A DNA stretch of 64,000 nucleotides, taken from JANRLF01 sp033762815 (GTDB lineage: Bacteria > Bacteroidota > Bacteroidia > Chitinophagales > CAIOSU01). The translations under genes were made by a program, and so were the position numbers. The notes under the pieces are model-generated. The model saw only the letters and a program-made list of their open reading frames with translations. It was not told the DNA's origin and did no database searches. Where the stretch lies: positions 83,969 to 147,968 of the forward strand of contig JANRLF010000012.1 of NCBI GenBank assembly GCA_033762815.1, written 5' to 3'. Positions 17,875-26,166 of the stretch are shown here, piece by piece; the stretch's first letter is position 1, and every line of letters begins with the position of its first letter.

Positions 17875-18543
17875 GTATTTAATCGTTTTCTGATTAGCCA
17901 GGTGCATCTTTTCATAATACGTTTTTATGGACAGTGGGCCACTTCGCTCACCATTCTTATAAATGTGGTCGTCCTGCTCCAATATCTTCAAGCCTTGCTC
18001 CTGAGCCACTTTCAAACTATACTCATATAAAACCTCGCTATCCGTTTTCAGGTGTATGGTACCGCCTTTTGCCATTATCGATCGGTACTTTTCAAGAAAA
18101 GGTGGGGCTGTTAATCTTTTATTGGCATCGGTGGGGTTTAAAAATGGGTCGGCAAAGGTAATCCAGATGGCCGATACCTCTCCCGGGGCAAAAAAATGCT
18201 GTATCAACTCAATTTTTGTTCTCAAAAATGCCACGTTGCTTAATTCTTTTTCTATAGCCGAACGGGCACCCGTAAACACTCTATTGCCTTTCAAGTCAAC
18301 TCCTATAAAATTAGTCTCCGGGAACATGCCCGCCAATCCTATGGTGTATTCGCCCCGGCCACAGGCCAGCTCCAGTACAATGGGGTTCGAATTGAGAAAA
18401 ACCTCTTCGGCCCACTTGCCCTTCATATCCACAAACTCACCCGTCGATTTTCTCACTTTAGGTTCACGGAAACTGAAGTTTTGATAGACATTCGGTAAGC
18501 TGTCCATCAACCTAAATTTTTCCATCTTACTAATTCCCGCCAT
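17857..18543 (-). CDS. trmB: tRNA (guanine-N7-)-methyltransferase TrmB
   Basis: This is a TrmB enzyme that makes m7G46 in tRNA with SAM. Motif I is LELACGRGEYTIGLA, followed by NFIGVDLKGNR, FLRTKIELIQHFF, ITFADPFLNPTDANKRLTAPPFL (the family-specific PDPWPKxRHxKRRL region in its divergent Bacteroidota form) and GTIHLKTDSEVLYEYSL. I chose the ATG at 18543 (MAGISKMEKF) over the further upstream start at 18582 because a perfect -7 element ends 4 nt before it, and because family members begin with a short MGKxKxxRF-like stretch. The length of 228 aa fits the family. Confidence 0.92.
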   Translation of the reverse strand: MAGISKMEKFRLMDSLPNVYQNFSFREPKVRKSTGEFVDMKGKWAEEVFLNSNPIVLELACGRGEYTIGLAGMFPETNFIGVDLKGNRVFTGARSAIEKELSNVAFLRTKIELIQHFFAPGEVSAIWITFADPFLNPTDANKRLTAPPFLEKYRSIMAKGGTIHLKTDSEVLYEYSLKVAQEQGLKILEQDDHIYKNGERSGPLSIKTYYEKMHLANQKTIKYLSFVL

Positions 18544-18547
18544 ACCG

Positions 18548-18555
18548 CAAAAATA
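18548..18555 (-). promoter_or_regulatory. -7 element for trmB
   Basis: On the minus strand the site reads TATTTTTG, then CGGT, then ATG at 18543. The 4-nt spacing matches several other genes in this window and supports the shorter trmB start. Confidence 0.55.
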
Positions 18556-18642
18556 AGGGATAGCTGTACTAAAGTTGAGCAAACATTGTACGAAAAATTG
18601 TACGCGTTATGATTCAGGCGTAAATGCAGCATGGGGGTTTTC

Positions 18643-18813
18643 GAGACGGGTACCCATCTCCGTGAAGGCGGCTGCTTTTGGTGTCGTACGTTCGCGCGGC
18701 CTGTGTGGGTGCCGAACATTACGACACGCAGAGCCGAACGGGTGATGGGTGGCGAGAATACCCCGCTGCGGGCTTTCTTTGGTTCGTTTCTTTGGCCTAC
18801 AAAGAAATGAACC
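18643..18813. repeat. Structured intergenic element with three hairpins (REP-like)
   Basis: This GC-richer stretch in the 500-bp gap between trmB and the DUF4294 gene contains three inverted repeats. GAGACGGG/CCCATCTC lies at 18643-18660 with a 2-nt loop. A long imperfect stem GTGTCGTACGTTCG / CGAACATTACGACAC lies at 18681-18727. A 14-bp stem with one G-T pair lies at 18781-18813 (arms GGTTCGTTTCTTTG and CAAAGAAATGAACC). Weak reading frames across it look spurious. It resembles multi-copy palindromic intergenic repeats. The remaining gap, 18814-19050, shows nothing recognisable. Confidence 0.55.
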
Positions 18814-19050
18814 TCAAAGCGGAAGATATTATGTGTTAAAGAAAAGTGTAATTAAAGTTGAACGTCCTTTTAGAAATTCTCGCTACACCAATCCTCCCTA
18901 GTAAGCGAAAACATATTCACTTTATGGAAGGCAATCTCCATCTAGGTATTTCTCTAATCTTCAGGAAATGTACGTATTTCATTCTACTAGGAACATCTTT
19001 ATCTTTATATGGCATATCAATTGCAAAAGAAAGGCTATCAATAGAACAAA

Positions 19051-19614
19051 ATGAAAACTTTTTTTACACTGGTACTGGCATTAATGGTAGGCTTTGTGGC
19101 AAATGCCCAAAGCGATAGCATGCTTTTGCAGGGCTATGACTCCATGTTCGTTGAACTGACGCCCGTAACGGTCATCACTAAAAAATTTGCCAACAACAAG
19201 GAAAAATCCGACTTCAATAAACTGAAGCGCAACGTAACCAAAGTATATCCTTATGCTAAAATGGCGGGGGAAATTTATAAGGATATGGTGGCGGAAATAG
19301 ACGGTATGGACAAACGCCGTGAAAAGAAAAAGTACAAAAAGAACCAGGAGCGCGACTTGAGGGCCGAGTTTGAGGATTCTATCAAAAACCTGACTGTTAC
19401 GCAAGGAAAGATTCTGGTTATGCTCATCAACCGGGAAACCGGCAACAACTGCTATGCTTTGATAAAGGATTTAAAAAATCCTGTAACGGCCATGTTCTAC
19501 CAAATAATGGCCAAAAAGTACGATTACGACCTAAAGGCGGAATATGTGCCTGCCAACAACCCCGATATCGAATTGATTATTGATGCCATTGAGCATGGCT
19601 ATGTGATTAAATAG
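19051..19614 (+). CDS. Secreted DUF4294 family protein
   Basis: This 187-aa protein has a signal peptide (KTFFTLVLALMVGFVANAQ, cleavage near residue 20). The mature part matches the Bacteroidota-restricted DUF4294 family: LKRNVTKVYPYAKMAGEIY, a Lys/Arg-rich helical centre (DKRREKKKYKKNQERD), TVTQGKILVMLINRETG and a C-terminal YDYDLKAEYVP. The function is unknown; the location is periplasm or outer membrane side. It is convergent with cdaA, stop to stop with no gap. DUF4294 genes are commonly single-copy housekeeping genes in this phylum (established knowledge, from memory). Confidence 0.85.
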   Translation: MKTFFTLVLALMVGFVANAQSDSMLLQGYDSMFVELTPVTVITKKFANNKEKSDFNKLKRNVTKVYPYAKMAGEIYKDMVAEIDGMDKRREKKKYKKNQERDLRAEFEDSIKNLTVTQGKILVMLINRETGNNCYALIKDLKNPVTAMFYQIMAKKYDYDLKAEYVPANNPDIELIIDAIEHGYVIK

Positions 19615-20424
19615 CTAGTAATACGCCGAATAAAACTGGCTGATAACCTTGTTCATCTCTGCCAATGGAACGTCTTGGAATAGCTGGCCATTTTTAGCAT
19701 AACTGAGCGAGCCCTTTTCTTCTGAAACCACTATCGCCAAGGCATCGCTCAATTCGGATATACCTACGGTTGCTTTATGCCGCATGCCGATACGGGAAGG
19801 CAAATCAGGATTGTCGGACACCGGCAATACGCAGCCAGCCGCCACAATGCGCAAATCGGAAATAATCATGGCCCCATCGTGCAAAGGCGAGCCCTTTTCG
19901 AAAATGCTCTCAATCAACTTGCTGCTAATCATCGAGTCCATCAATACGCCAGTTTGGGCATAAAACTGCAATCGGGAGCTTTCTGATAAAACAATAATAG
20001 CCCCCGTTCTGGTTTTTTTTAAGTTGCCCAATGCAAGGGATATCTTCTTTACCATCGGGAAATACTCCGCCTCTTTTGCACTTGCTTTGTTGAATAATCT
20101 GCGCAAAAACTGGGTGCGGTTTACCACGCTGCCCCGGCCAAGGTACAATAGGAACTTCCTCGCTTCCGGCTGGAAGATAATCAACAATGCCAACACCCCC
20201 ACATTCACAAATTGCTCCAAAATGCGCTTGAGCAACTGCATCTCCAATATGGTGACCAGGAACCATAGAATGTAAATGAACACCAGGCCTATAAAAATAT
20301 TGAATGCTAGGCTGCCCCTTAATAGTTTATACAGTTGGAAAAGCAGCAAGGTGACCAGCAAAATATCCAGCAAGTCGGTTACCGAAATTTCCAAAAAGCC
20401 AATCTTAATCAATAAATCAAGCAT
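19615..20424 (-). CDS. cdaA: Diadenylate cyclase (CdaA/DacA type)
   Basis: This enzyme makes c-di-AMP from two ATP. I place the start at 20424 (MLDLLIKIGFLEIS), giving 269 aa with three N-terminal TM helices (DILLVTLLLFQLYKLL, NIFIGLVFIYILWFLV, NVGVLALLIIFQPEAR) before the DisA_N catalytic domain. The longer open frame to 20610 adds a non-homologous stretch. Catalytic motifs are SPLHDGAMII (DGA) and IGMRHKATVGISE; the usual RHR is RHK here. The EARKFL stretch after TM3 and the GxLSYAKNG C-terminal part fit the CdaA family. It probably controls osmolyte or cell-wall homeostasis through c-di-AMP. Confidence 0.92.
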   Translation of the reverse strand: MLDLLIKIGFLEISVTDLLDILLVTLLLFQLYKLLRGSLAFNIFIGLVFIYILWFLVTILEMQLLKRILEQFVNVGVLALLIIFQPEARKFLLYLGRGSVVNRTQFLRRLFNKASAKEAEYFPMVKKISLALGNLKKTRTGAIIVLSESSRLQFYAQTGVLMDSMISSKLIESIFEKGSPLHDGAMIISDLRIVAAGCVLPVSDNPDLPSRIGMRHKATVGISELSDALAIVVSEEKGSLSYAKNGQLFQDVPLAEMNKVISQFYSAYY

Positions 20425-20495
20425 GTAGTGGCATTCTTTAGCAGCTAAAAATAAGCAATGATGCAAAAAGAGCGAACGATTAATTTGCAACATTG

Positions 20496-20525
20496 TTGCA
20501 TTTGGTGGGATTCTTGCTATCTTTG
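20496..20525 (+). promoter_or_regulatory. Promoter of the MerC-like gene
   Basis: TTG at 20496-20498 and TATCTTTG at 20518-20525, separated by 19 nt, match the Bacteroidota -33/-7 consensus. The ATG at 20546 follows after 20 nt. Confidence 0.6.
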
Positions 20526-20545
20526 CAATACTACACTGTGCGCTG

Positions 20546-20935
20546 ATGAGAAAACTATTGACGGAACGGATAAGCAATGCAGGCATGATACTATCAATAG
20601 CCTGTGCCATTCATTGCATGGCCATGCCTATACTTACCATAGCCCTTCCTTTTGTAGGGGCGGCAAACTTTCATGGTACTTTGATTGAGTTACTTTTGAT
20701 ATCCCTGGGCGGGGCCTTCTCTATATATGTCACTTGGCAAGGGTTTAGTAAAACCCACCGCAATGTTTGGATTTTGGGCGCCGTGTTGGCAGGCTATACT
20801 TTAATGTCCGTAGCGCATGTTCCTGCCCTACATGTGGTAGAAATTCCAGTAGCGGTAATGGGTGCTATTTTGGCCACCTTGGCCGTTTATTTTAACATGC
20901 GTTTGGTACGTAGTTGCGCCTTGCACCAACATTAA
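20546..20935 (+). CDS. MerC-domain membrane protein
   Basis: This 129-aa protein has four TM helices. The first contains the MerC-like metal-ligand pair (SIACAIHCMAMPIL), followed by LIELLLISLGGAFSIYV, VWILGAVLAGYTLMSVA and VAVMGAILATLAVYFN. MerC family proteins import Hg2+ in mer operons. Here there is no merA or merR, and Bacteroidota MerC-like genes are usually stand-alone, so a general or different metal role is possible. It is divergent from cdaA with its own promoter. The C-terminal CALHQH carries extra potential metal ligands. Confidence 0.8.
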   Translation: MRKLLTERISNAGMILSIACAIHCMAMPILTIALPFVGAANFHGTLIELLLISLGGAFSIYVTWQGFSKTHRNVWILGAVLAGYTLMSVAHVPALHVVEIPVAVMGAILATLAVYFNMRLVRSCALHQH

Positions 20936-20970
20936 TTTTGTAAGCCAATACCTGCTTGCATTTGTGCAAT

Positions 20971-21002
20971 TTATCTACACCATGTAGGGGGTTTGTGGAT
21001 AA
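20971..21002. promoter_or_regulatory. Inverted pair of DnaA-box-like sites upstream of nrdBA
   Basis: TTATCTACA at 20971-20979 (one mismatch to TTATCCACA) faces a perfect TGTGGATAA at 20994-21002, 14 bp apart. They lie about 190 bp upstream of nrdB. In E. coli the nrdAB promoter carries DnaA boxes that couple dNTP synthesis to replication, so a similar role is possible here. I see no NrdR-box pair. The rest of the 255-bp gap shows nothing recognisable. Confidence 0.4.
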
Positions 21003-21190
21003 GAAAATTTCATCATTCTTTGCTCCTGAAGTAATATTGTTGTGCAACCGAGTTAAAGCCCCTTTTAACTTTTTCAGCTAAATTTTGGATGATTTGCCAC
21101 CCGTACAGAATAACGGGCAGGTGAATCTATCGCTGTCTGTTAAAGTGGCTCTTTCACGGTTGAATAAGTCAAATTCCAAAAGCAATTAGC

Positions 21191-22162
21191 ATGAGCCAGC
21201 ACGAACCAATTTTGCAGGAAAGTAAGAACCGCTTTGTATTGTTCCCCATACAGCATGATGCGGTATGGAAAATGTACAAAAAAGCAGAAGCCAGTTTCTG
21301 GACTACGGAAGAAATTGACTTGACTACTGACCTGACTGATTGGGAAAAGCTGAATAAAGACGAACGCCATTTTATATCGCACGTACTGGCATTTTTTGCT
21401 GCCAGCGATGGTATAGTGAATGAAAACTTGGTAATCAACTTCATGCGCGAAGTGCAGATACCTGAAGCCCGTTGCTTCTATGGTTTCCAGATTGCCATTG
21501 AGAACATCCATGCGGAAACCTATAGCTTGCTCATTGACACCTATATTAAGGACGGTAAGGAAAAAGAACGCATGTTCAATGCCATTGAAACCGTACCCTG
21601 CGTAAAAAAGAAAGCCGACTGGGCATTGAATTGGATTGAAAACTCGCCCACGTTCGCACACAGATTGGTAGCATTTGCTGCCGTGGAGGGTATTTTCTTT
21701 TCAGGCAGCTTCTGTTCTATTTTTTGGCTGAAAAAGCGGGGTTTGATGCCAGGCCTGTCTTTCAGCAATGAACTCATTAGCCGCGATGAAGGCTTGCACT
21801 GCGATTTTGCCTGCCTACTGTATGGCATGTTGCAAAACCGACCATCGGAAGAAGAAGTAAAAGCAATCATTACCGAGGCGGTGGAATTGGAGAAAGAGTT
21901 TATCACCGATGCCCTACCGGTTTCATTAATAGGCATGAATGCGCAGTTGATGGCGCAGTATATTGAGTTTGTGGCCGATAGGTTATTAGTAGCCCTAGGC
22001 TGTAGTAACGTATATAATGCCACCAATCCTTTCCCCTGGATGGAGTTGATATCGCTGCAAGGCAAAACCAACTTTTTCGAAAAGCGGGTGGGCGACTACC
22101 AGAAGGCTGGGGTTATGGCCGATAAGGAAGATCAAGTTTTCTCTCTGGACGAGGATTTCTAG
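21191..22162 (+). CDS. nrdB: Class Ia ribonucleotide reductase small subunit
   Basis: This 323-aa subunit carries the diiron-tyrosyl radical cofactor of aerobic ribonucleotide reductase. FFAASDGIVNENLV and ENIHAETYSLLIDTY supply the E-x2-H iron ligands and the radical Tyr. NELISRDEGLHCDFA supplies the second E-x2-H. The sequence is of the eukaryote-like subgroup that many Bacteroidota have. The C-terminus (VFSLDEDF) has the acidic, aromatic-ended tail that docks into NrdA. It is the first gene of an nrdB-nrdA operon (101-bp gap). The order small-then-large subunit is the reverse of E. coli. Confidence 0.96.
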   Translation: MSQHEPILQESKNRFVLFPIQHDAVWKMYKKAEASFWTTEEIDLTTDLTDWEKLNKDERHFISHVLAFFAASDGIVNENLVINFMREVQIPEARCFYGFQIAIENIHAETYSLLIDTYIKDGKEKERMFNAIETVPCVKKKADWALNWIENSPTFAHRLVAFAAVEGIFFSGSFCSIFWLKKRGLMPGLSFSNELISRDEGLHCDFACLLYGMLQNRPSEEEVKAIITEAVELEKEFITDALPVSLIGMNAQLMAQYIEFVADRLLVALGCSNVYNATNPFPWMELISLQGKTNFFEKRVGDYQKAGVMADKEDQVFSLDEDF

Positions 22163-22263
22163 TCCTTGGGAAGGAAGTAAACATTTTGCTGTGCATATCT
22201 GCACATGCCCCCATTTACATTTTAAAAGATATTCGGAGTTACAAAGACTAAAATCTTATTGCC

Positions 22264-24654
22264 ATGTTCGTCATAAAAAGAAGCGGAAAAAAGGAACCGG
22301 TTTATTTTGATAAAATCACCGGACGCATTAACAAACTAAGCTACGGCCTGCATCGCGACTATGTGGAGCCAGTGGAAATTGCCAAGGTGGTGATACAAGG
22401 TATTTATGACGGCATTACCACCACCGAGCTGGACAACTTGGCTGCGGAGACTGCCGCTTCCATGACTACCCGCCACCCTGATTATGCCATATTAGCCGCA
22501 CGTATAGCGGTGAGCAACCTACATAAGAATACGAAAAAGTCCTTTTCAGAGACCATCTACGACCTTTACAACTATATAGATCCTAAGACCGGTGAAAGGG
22601 CTTCTTTGATAGCCGATGACGTGTACCAGATTGTACTGGAAAATGCCGACGAACTGGACTCGGCCATTATCTATGACCGCGACTACGACTACGATTATTT
22701 TGGATTCAAGACACTGGAAAAATCATACTTGTTGAAACTGTATGGCAGAGTAGCTGAAAGGCCACAGCACATGTTGATGCGGGTAGCGGTTGGCATTCAC
22801 AAAACCGACATACAAGAAGCATTGGCCACCTACACCTTAATGTCGGAAAAATGGTTTACGCACGCTACCCCTACCCTGTTCAATGCAGGTACGCCCAAGC
22901 CTCAACTTTCCTCTTGCTTTCTGTTGACCATGCAGGAAGATAGTATTGCGGGCATTTTCAGCACTTTGAAGCAATGTGCGGAAATATCGCAATCAGCGGG
23001 GGGCATTGGTTTGGCTATCCATAATATCCGCGCAACCGGTAGTTATATCAAAGGTACCAATGGACAAAGCAATGGCATTGTGCCTATGTTACGCGTATTT
23101 AATGATACCGCCCGCTATGTTGACCAAGGCGGCGGCCGCAGAAAGGGTTCTTTTGCCATTTATTTGGAACCATGGCACAGCGACATTTTTGAGTTCCTGG
23201 AGATGAAGAAAAACCATGGCAAGGAGGAATTGCGCGCCCGCGACCTGTTTTATGCCCTATGGGTAAATGACTTGTTCATGCGCCGTGTAAAAGAAAATGG
23301 CAACTGGTCATTGTTCTGCCCCAATGAAGCACCCGGCTTGGACGAAGCTTACGGCAAAAAGTTTGACGAATTGTACGAGCGTTACGAGTTGGAAGGCCGC
23401 CAACGCAAAACCATCAAGGCGCAGGAGTTGTGGTTTGCAGTTCTTGAGTCGCAAATTGAGACGGGTACCCCGTACATTTTATACAAGGATGCCGCCAATG
23501 AGAAATCGAACCAGAAGAACTTGGGCACTATCCGTAGCAGCAACCTGTGCACCGAGATAATGGAATATACCTCGCCTGAAGAAGTGGCGGTGTGCAACTT
23601 GGCGTCCATAGCCCTGAACAAATTCGTAGAGGGCAACCAGTACAATTTCCAAAGACTATACGATATCACTTATAAAGTGGCCAAAAACCTGAACCAGGTG
23701 ATAGACGTCAATTTCTATCCGGTTCCGGAAGCAAGGCGTTCCAATATGCGCCACCGCCCTATCGGTATCGGTGTGCAAGGCTTGGCCGATGCTTTTATAC
23801 TTTTAAAGCTGCCTTTTGAAAGCGATGAAGCCCGCATATTGAACAAGAACATTTTTGAGACCATTTACTTTGCGGCCCTTTCAGCTTCCAAAGATTTGGC
23901 AAAGAAAGATGGGGCCTATGAAACGTTTGAAGGGTCGCCAATTAGCCAAGGCATTTTCCAATTTGATATGTGGGGTGCCGAACCGACCGACCGCTGGGAC
24001 TGGGAGACGCTTCGCCAAGAAATCAAACAATACGGCGTACGCAACAGCTTATTAGTGGCCCCTATGCCAACCGCCTCTACTTCGCAGATACTGGGCAACA
24101 ACGAATGCTTTGAGCCTTACACTTCCAATATCTACAGCCGCCGCACCTTGTCAGGCGAATTTGTGGTAGTGAACAAACATTTGCTAAAGGATTTGATTGA
24201 GCGCAACCTGTGGAACGAACAGTTGAAGAATGACTTGATTCGCGCCAATGGCTCAGTACAAAACCTGAACATACCGCAAGACTTGAAAGACCTATACAAA
24301 ACCGTATGGGAAATCAAGCAGAAAACCATTATTGATATGGCTGCCGACCGTGGTGCCTTCATTTGCCAAAGCCAAAGCATGAACCTGTTCATGGAAAATC
24401 CAAACTTCGGCAAGCTGACCTCCATGCATTTTTATGCTTGGGAAAAAGGATTGAAAACGGGTATGTATTACCTACGCAGCAAATCAGCGGTTGACCCGAT
24501 TAAATTCACCGTTACGCAGGAAAAAAAAGCTTACGCTTTAACTGAAGAAATACCCGCCAGCAAAGTGGAAGAAGCAGCAACCGAATATAGCGCACTGGAA
24601 CAGATAGCTTGCAGCCTTGATAACCCAGAGGCATGTGAAGCCTGTGGAAGCTGA
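22264..24654 (+). CDS. nrdA: Class Ia ribonucleotide reductase large (catalytic) subunit
   Basis: This 796-aa enzyme reduces NDPs to dNDPs. It has an N-terminal ATP-cone (residues 1-90, FVIKRSGKKEPVYFDKITGRI), the allosteric activity site that switches the enzyme off with dATP. Catalytic features are LSSCFLL and AVCNLASIAL (redox Cys pair), SSNLCTEI (thiyl-radical Cys and Asn), the PMPTASTSQILGNNECFEPY region and a C-terminal CEACGS tail with the swivelling Cys pair that takes electrons from thioredoxin or glutaredoxin. All residues are intact. The gene ends before a strong hairpin terminator. Confidence 0.96.
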   Translation: MFVIKRSGKKEPVYFDKITGRINKLSYGLHRDYVEPVEIAKVVIQGIYDGITTTELDNLAAETAASMTTRHPDYAILAARIAVSNLHKNTKKSFSETIYDLYNYIDPKTGERASLIADDVYQIVLENADELDSAIIYDRDYDYDYFGFKTLEKSYLLKLYGRVAERPQHMLMRVAVGIHKTDIQEALATYTLMSEKWFTHATPTLFNAGTPKPQLSSCFLLTMQEDSIAGIFSTLKQCAEISQSAGGIGLAIHNIRATGSYIKGTNGQSNGIVPMLRVFNDTARYVDQGGGRRKGSFAIYLEPWHSDIFEFLEMKKNHGKEELRARDLFYALWVNDLFMRRVKENGNWSLFCPNEAPGLDEAYGKKFDELYERYELEGRQRKTIKAQELWFAVLESQIETGTPYILYKDAANEKSNQKNLGTIRSSNLCTEIMEYTSPEEVAVCNLASIALNKFVEGNQYNFQRLYDITYKVAKNLNQVIDVNFYPVPEARRSNMRHRPIGIGVQGLADAFILLKLPFESDEARILNKNIFETIYFAALSASKDLAKKDGAYETFEGSPISQGIFQFDMWGAEPTDRWDWETLRQEIKQYGVRNSLLVAPMPTASTSQILGNNECFEPYTSNIYSRRTLSGEFVVVNKHLLKDLIERNLWNEQLKNDLIRANGSVQNLNIPQDLKDLYKTVWEIKQKTIIDMAADRGAFICQSQSMNLFMENPNFGKLTSMHFYAWEKGLKTGMYYLRSKSAVDPIKFTVTQEKKAYALTEEIPASKVEEAATEYSALEQIACSLDNPEACEACGS

Positions 24655-24689
24655 GAGTAGTTGTATTAGCGAGTACAGAGTAGTGAGAT

Positions 24690-24728
24690 AAAACAAGCAC
24701 AGCCGGTTATGCCGGCTGTGCTTGTTTT
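24690..24728. terminator. Bidirectional terminator between nrdA and the DUF389 gene
   Basis: A perfect 17-bp stem (arms 24690-24706 and 24712-24728, core CACAGCCGG/CCGGCTGTG) has a 5-nt loop, with A4 on one side and T4 on the other. It lies between the convergent stops of nrdA and the DUF389 gene and can serve both. Confidence 0.88.
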
Positions 24729-24734
24729 ATAGAA

Positions 24735-26069
24735 TCATAGTATCACCACCATTACACTATCGGCTTGCAAGCGCTGTTTTAGCCATTGCTGCATTTGAAG
24801 CTTCGTGGTAGCATCAGGCTGTTTTTGGAACCTGAAGGTTGCCAACATTAAGGTATCTTTTGCAGTACTGTCCATTTGATAAAAAATTGCCTGCTGAAGA
24901 CTGAAATGTTGCAATTGCGGATAAAGTACCGAAAGCTCGCCCTTCAGCCTATCCAAAGTATCCCCATTTTCCTTCGGGAATGTTTCTGCCAGCAGTGAAT
25001 CATTATGGCTAAACACATCTTGCATGATGCTGGCCTTGATGGCTGAAAAATCAATTTCCTTCCGCTCATCGAGACCCTGATATATTTTTAGGGAAGCTGT
25101 AGCAAGTTTATAGGCCGATAGCTGCTCTCTAATACTATCAATAGTAGATTTCGGCAATTTATCGCCTAATAGTAATAGCTCTATTTTATCTGATTTACCT
25201 TTCCAAAAATCGCCGCCCCAAACAAATTTCTTGTTCACTACCTGGGTGCGGGCAAAATTGAACTCTTCCCTTACAAATCTATCGGCATTGGATTCAAAAA
25301 TAGCCTGGTCTACTATTCTATAAGCCAAATAAATACTGGGCAATACGGTGATGATGACCAATGATATAATAATACGCGATACCTGCTTTCTGCGCCTATC
25401 ATCTTCAAAAGCTTTCATCGGGAATTTTAAAAAACGGACAATCAGGAAAGTGGCGATGCAGATAAACAGGCTATTGATGAAAAACAGATAGAAAGCCCCA
25501 ACGAAGTAATAATAATTGCCCGTTGCCAAACCATATCCGGCGGTGCACAAAGGGGGCATCAATGCCGTGGCAATGGCTACCCCTGGTATCACATTGGTCT
25601 TCTCCTTTCGCGTACCGGCGACAATACCAGCCAAGCCCCCAAAAAAAGCAATGAAAACGTCCCATATAGAGGGATTAGTACGTGCTAGTAATTCGGACTG
25701 GGCCACGTCCAATGGGCTCAACCAAAAATACAGTGCAGAGGTAAGTACACTCACAAAAGCGGCAATGATTAAATTCTTAATGGCATGGCGCACCATGGCC
25801 AAGTCATTAATACCAATACCTAACCCAATACCCATGATGGGCCCCATTAACGGCGAAATGAGCATCGCTCCAATGATAACTGCCGTACTATTGACGTTGA
25901 GACCTACGGAAGCTATGATAATGGCAAATATCAAAATCCATAAACTAGCCCCACGAAAGGAAATGTTTCTTCTTATGGACTCAATGATTTCCTGTTCCTC
26001 CGCCTTATCTTCATCAAGATTGAATCGGTCTCTGAAAAAAGATCTTATGGTTACCAACAATCGTTTCAT
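24735..26069 (-). CDS. DUF389 family membrane protein
   Basis: This 444-aa protein contains the DUF389 membrane domain: LNVNSTAVIIGAMLISPLMGPIMGIGLGIG, followed by four further TM segments, including GLAGIVAGTRKEK and GVAIATALMPPLCTAGYGL with its conserved Pro/Gly turns. About 200 soluble residues follow the last helix, ending KQRLQADSVMVVIL. Members of the family are uncharacterised; a transport role has been suggested because of the repeated GAMLISPLMGP and ATALMPPLC elements. It is convergent with nrdA across a shared terminator and divergent from nadK. Confidence 0.88.
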   Translation of the reverse strand: MKRLLVTIRSFFRDRFNLDEDKAEEQEIIESIRRNISFRGASLWILIFAIIIASVGLNVNSTAVIIGAMLISPLMGPIMGIGLGIGINDLAMVRHAIKNLIIAAFVSVLTSALYFWLSPLDVAQSELLARTNPSIWDVFIAFFGGLAGIVAGTRKEKTNVIPGVAIATALMPPLCTAGYGLATGNYYYFVGAFYLFFINSLFICIATFLIVRFLKFPMKAFEDDRRRKQVSRIIISLVIITVLPSIYLAYRIVDQAIFESNADRFVREEFNFARTQVVNKKFVWGGDFWKGKSDKIELLLLGDKLPKSTIDSIREQLSAYKLATASLKIYQGLDERKEIDFSAIKASIMQDVFSHNDSLLAETFPKENGDTLDRLKGELSVLYPQLQHFSLQQAIFYQMDSTAKDTLMLATFRFQKQPDATTKLQMQQWLKQRLQADSVMVVIL

Positions 26070-26152
26070 CTGGTTAATATAAATGTTCTAATCCAATAAG
26101 ATACCTGCCAAATGGATGAAGGGTGTTTCACTCACAATCCATACCAAAAACT

Positions 26153-26160
26153 TATATTTG
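26153..26160 (+). promoter_or_regulatory. -7 element for nadK
   Basis: TATATTTG, then 6 nt (ccatag), then ATG at 26167. The spacing implies a leader of only a few nucleotides or none. Confidence 0.55.
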
Positions 26161-26166
26161 CCATAG

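Noticed and set aside
18507..18719. 70-aa minus frame over the trmB upstream region
   Set aside because: It overlaps the trmB start region and the hairpin element; no homology or promoter supports it.
21140..22071. Long minus-strand frames inside nrdB
   Set aside because: nrdB on the plus strand has all catalytic residues, so the antisense frames are shadows.
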